From an uncultured Ruminococcus sp. (GTDB lineage Bacteria > Bacillota > Clostridia > Oscillospirales > Acutalibacteraceae): a stretch of 7,356 nt of DNA. Below the pieces are notes generated by a model. That model ran no database searches, had not been told where the DNA came from, and saw nothing but the letters and a program-made list of their open reading frames with translations. This document shows positions 6,069 through 7,356 of the stretch, one piece after another. The translations under genes and the position numbers were made by a program. Position 1 is the first letter of the stretch. The number at the start of each line of letters is the position of its first letter. The stretch spans positions 1-7,356 of the forward strand of contig CACXDE010000412.1 in assembly GCA_902766305.1 (NCBI GenBank), in the 5' to 3' direction.

Positions 6069-7268
6069 ATGAAGATACCATTTTCTCCTCCTGATATTTC
6101 AGAGGAAGAAATAAACGAAGTTGCAGCTGCTCTAAGAAGCGGCTGGATAACAACAGGACCGAGAACAAAAAAATTTGAGAATCTTATTACTCAGTATTGC
6201 ATGAGTGAAAAGACGGTGTGTCTTTCATCGTGCACGGCCGCGCTTGAACTCACATTAAGAGTGCTTGGCATTGGCAGAGGGGATGAGGTAATAGTTCCGG
6301 CGTATACCTATACTGCTTCTGCTGCCGTTATATGTCATGTGGGCGCAAAGCCTGTAATGATAGACTGCGCACCAAATTCTGTACAGATGGATTATGATAA
6401 GCTGCCGGAGCTTATATCACCGCAGACAAAGGCGATTATCCCTGTAGACGTAGGCGGCGTACCATGCGATTATGACAGGATATATGACGTTGTAAAAGCG
6501 AAAAAAAATCTCTTTATTCCAAGAAACCGCTATCAGGCGGCTTTCGGACGGGTTATAGTAATTGCTGACGGCGCACATTCCTTCGGCGCAAGAAGATATC
6601 AGCTTATGACAGGAAATTTAGCGGACTTTACGGCATTTTCATTCCATGCTGTAAAGAACCTTACGACTGCCGAGGGCGGCGCAGTAACATGGAAGCGCAT
6701 AATGGGAATCGACAGCAATGAACTGTATAAGGAATATCAGCTTCTTTCTCTTCACGGTCAGAGTAAGGACGCACTTGCAAAAACCAAGGTAGGCGCATGG
6801 GAATATGATATTATTGCGCCCTACTATAAGTGCAATATGACAGACATAACGGCTGCGATAGGAATAGCCCAGATGCAGCGTTACCCTATGCTGCTGAAAC
6901 GCCGCAGAAGGATCATAGAATTTTATGACAGGGAATTGCAGGGCTTCAAGTTGTCAATGCTCCAGCATTATTCCGACAAGGAAAAATTCACATCGAGCGG
7001 ACACCTTTATCTTGTCAAGCTTACAGACCGTGACGAAAAATACAGGAATAAGGTCATAGAGAGAATGGCTAATATGGGTGTTGCGACAAATGTGCATTAT
7101 AAGCCGCTGCCAATGATGACGGCCTATAAGAATATGGGCTTTGATATAAATGATTTCCCGAACGCATATAAGATGTACGAGAATGAGATAACTCTTCCCC
7201 TTTATTCAAAGCTAACAAACGATGAAGTGTATTATATTATGGACTGCTTTAAAAAATCCATAAGCTGA
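6069..7268 (+). CDS. DegT/DnrJ/EryC1/StrS family PLP-dependent aminotransferase (probable sugar aminotransferase)
   Basis: This 399-residue fold-type I PLP enzyme probably transfers an amino group, usually from glutamate, to a keto sugar bound to a nucleotide. Lys196 in SFHAVKNLTTAEGG should form the PLP Schiff base. Asp167 and His170 (DGAHSFGA) contact the cofactor ring. SSCTAAL (53-59) helps hold the phosphate, and NMTDITAAIG (256-265) is the typical late motif. The opening (SGWITTGPRTKKFE) and SPQTKAIIPV resemble ArnB/PseC-type enzymes, but the substrate cannot be read from sequence. Residues about 143-162 form a basic stretch before the Asp motif that may be an insertion. AAGGG (6058-6062) is 6 nt before the ATG. 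It is separated from folD by repeat-rich DNA and is probably transcribed on its own or with genes beyond the window. Confidence 0.94.
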   Translation: MKIPFSPPDISEEEINEVAAALRSGWITTGPRTKKFENLITQYCMSEKTVCLSSCTAALELTLRVLGIGRGDEVIVPAYTYTASAAVICHVGAKPVMIDCAPNSVQMDYDKLPELISPQTKAIIPVDVGGVPCDYDRIYDVVKAKKNLFIPRNRYQAAFGRVIVIADGAHSFGARRYQLMTGNLADFTAFSFHAVKNLTTAEGGAVTWKRIMGIDSNELYKEYQLLSLHGQSKDALAKTKVGAWEYDIIAPYYKCNMTDITAAIGIAQMQRYPMLLKRRRRIIEFYDRELQGFKLSMLQHYSDKEKFTSSGHLYLVKLTDRDEKYRNKVIERMANMGVATNVHYKPLPMMTAYKNMGFDINDFPNAYKMYENEITLPLYSKLTNDEVYYIMDCFKKSIS

Positions 7269-7302
7269 CTTATTTCATAATTAGTTTTTTTAGGAAAGGG
7301 GT

Positions 7303-7345
7303 CTGGGGGATAACCCTTTGTTTTTAAACAAAGGGGTTTCCCCAG
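7303..7345. repeat. Long imperfect palindrome downstream of the aminotransferase
   Basis: The inner arms CCCTTTGTTT (7314-7323) and AAACAAAGGG (7326-7335) pair perfectly over 10 bp around TT. After small bulges the outer arms CTGGGG (7303-7308) and CCCCAG (7340-7345) also pair. No T-run follows on either strand; the T7 at 7285-7291 lies before the hairpin. It is therefore better read as a REP-like dispersed element than as a standard intrinsic terminator, though such a strong RNA hairpin could still stop transcription or protect the mRNA end. The element may continue past the window. Confidence 0.6.
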
Positions 7346-7356
7346 CAAAACAGCCC

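Overview
The window looks like chromosomal DNA of a low-to-moderate GC Firmicute, most likely a Clostridia or Ruminococcus-like gut bacterium. This rests on the AT-leaning codon use (many AUA, AAA and GAA codons), strong GGAG-type ribosome binding sites, the paired M16 peptidase genes of the Bacillus YmfF/YmfH type, and intergenic repeats of a style common in such genomes. The genus is inferred, not proven. All six genes are on the + strand, and I see no rRNA, tRNA, CRISPR array, insertion sequence or phage gene.

Layout: positions 1-233 hold dispersed-repeat DNA followed by a good extended -10 promoter. From 234 to 5809 five genes are packed as one probable operon, with junctions of about 24 nt, a 1-nt overlap, 2 nt and 13 nt. 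They are a non-catalytic M16 peptidase-like protein (YfmF type), its catalytic partner (YfmH type), prolipoprotein diacylglyceryl transferase (lgt), an unrecognised two-segment membrane protein with a lysine/proline-rich 14-residue repeat, and folD. A 259-nt gap (5810-6068) is filled with short tandem and palindromic repeats. It is followed by a DegT/DnrJ/EryC1/StrS-family PLP aminotransferase (6069-7268) and a long imperfect palindrome that reaches nearly to the window end. No stretch without a gene exceeds 300 bases.

How the genes fit together: the two M16 proteins look like complementary halves of one enzyme. One carries the HxxEH zinc site; the other carries the Arg/Tyr pair of the C-terminal half. 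Lgt lipidates prolipoproteins at the membrane, and the repeat protein beside it is also a membrane protein of unknown role. FolD supplies one-carbon folates and is a housekeeping gene with no obvious functional tie to the others. The aminotransferase probably makes an amino sugar for surface glycans, but no other sugar-nucleotide gene is visible here.

I do not see a clear new defence or mobile system. The points most worth a second look are the strictly periodic 14-residue repeat in the membrane protein, the hairpin with U-tract that covers the yfmF-yfmH junction and a candidate start codon, and the seven-base-period repeat arrays that flank a GC-rich palindrome upstream of the aminotransferase and recur upstream of the operon.
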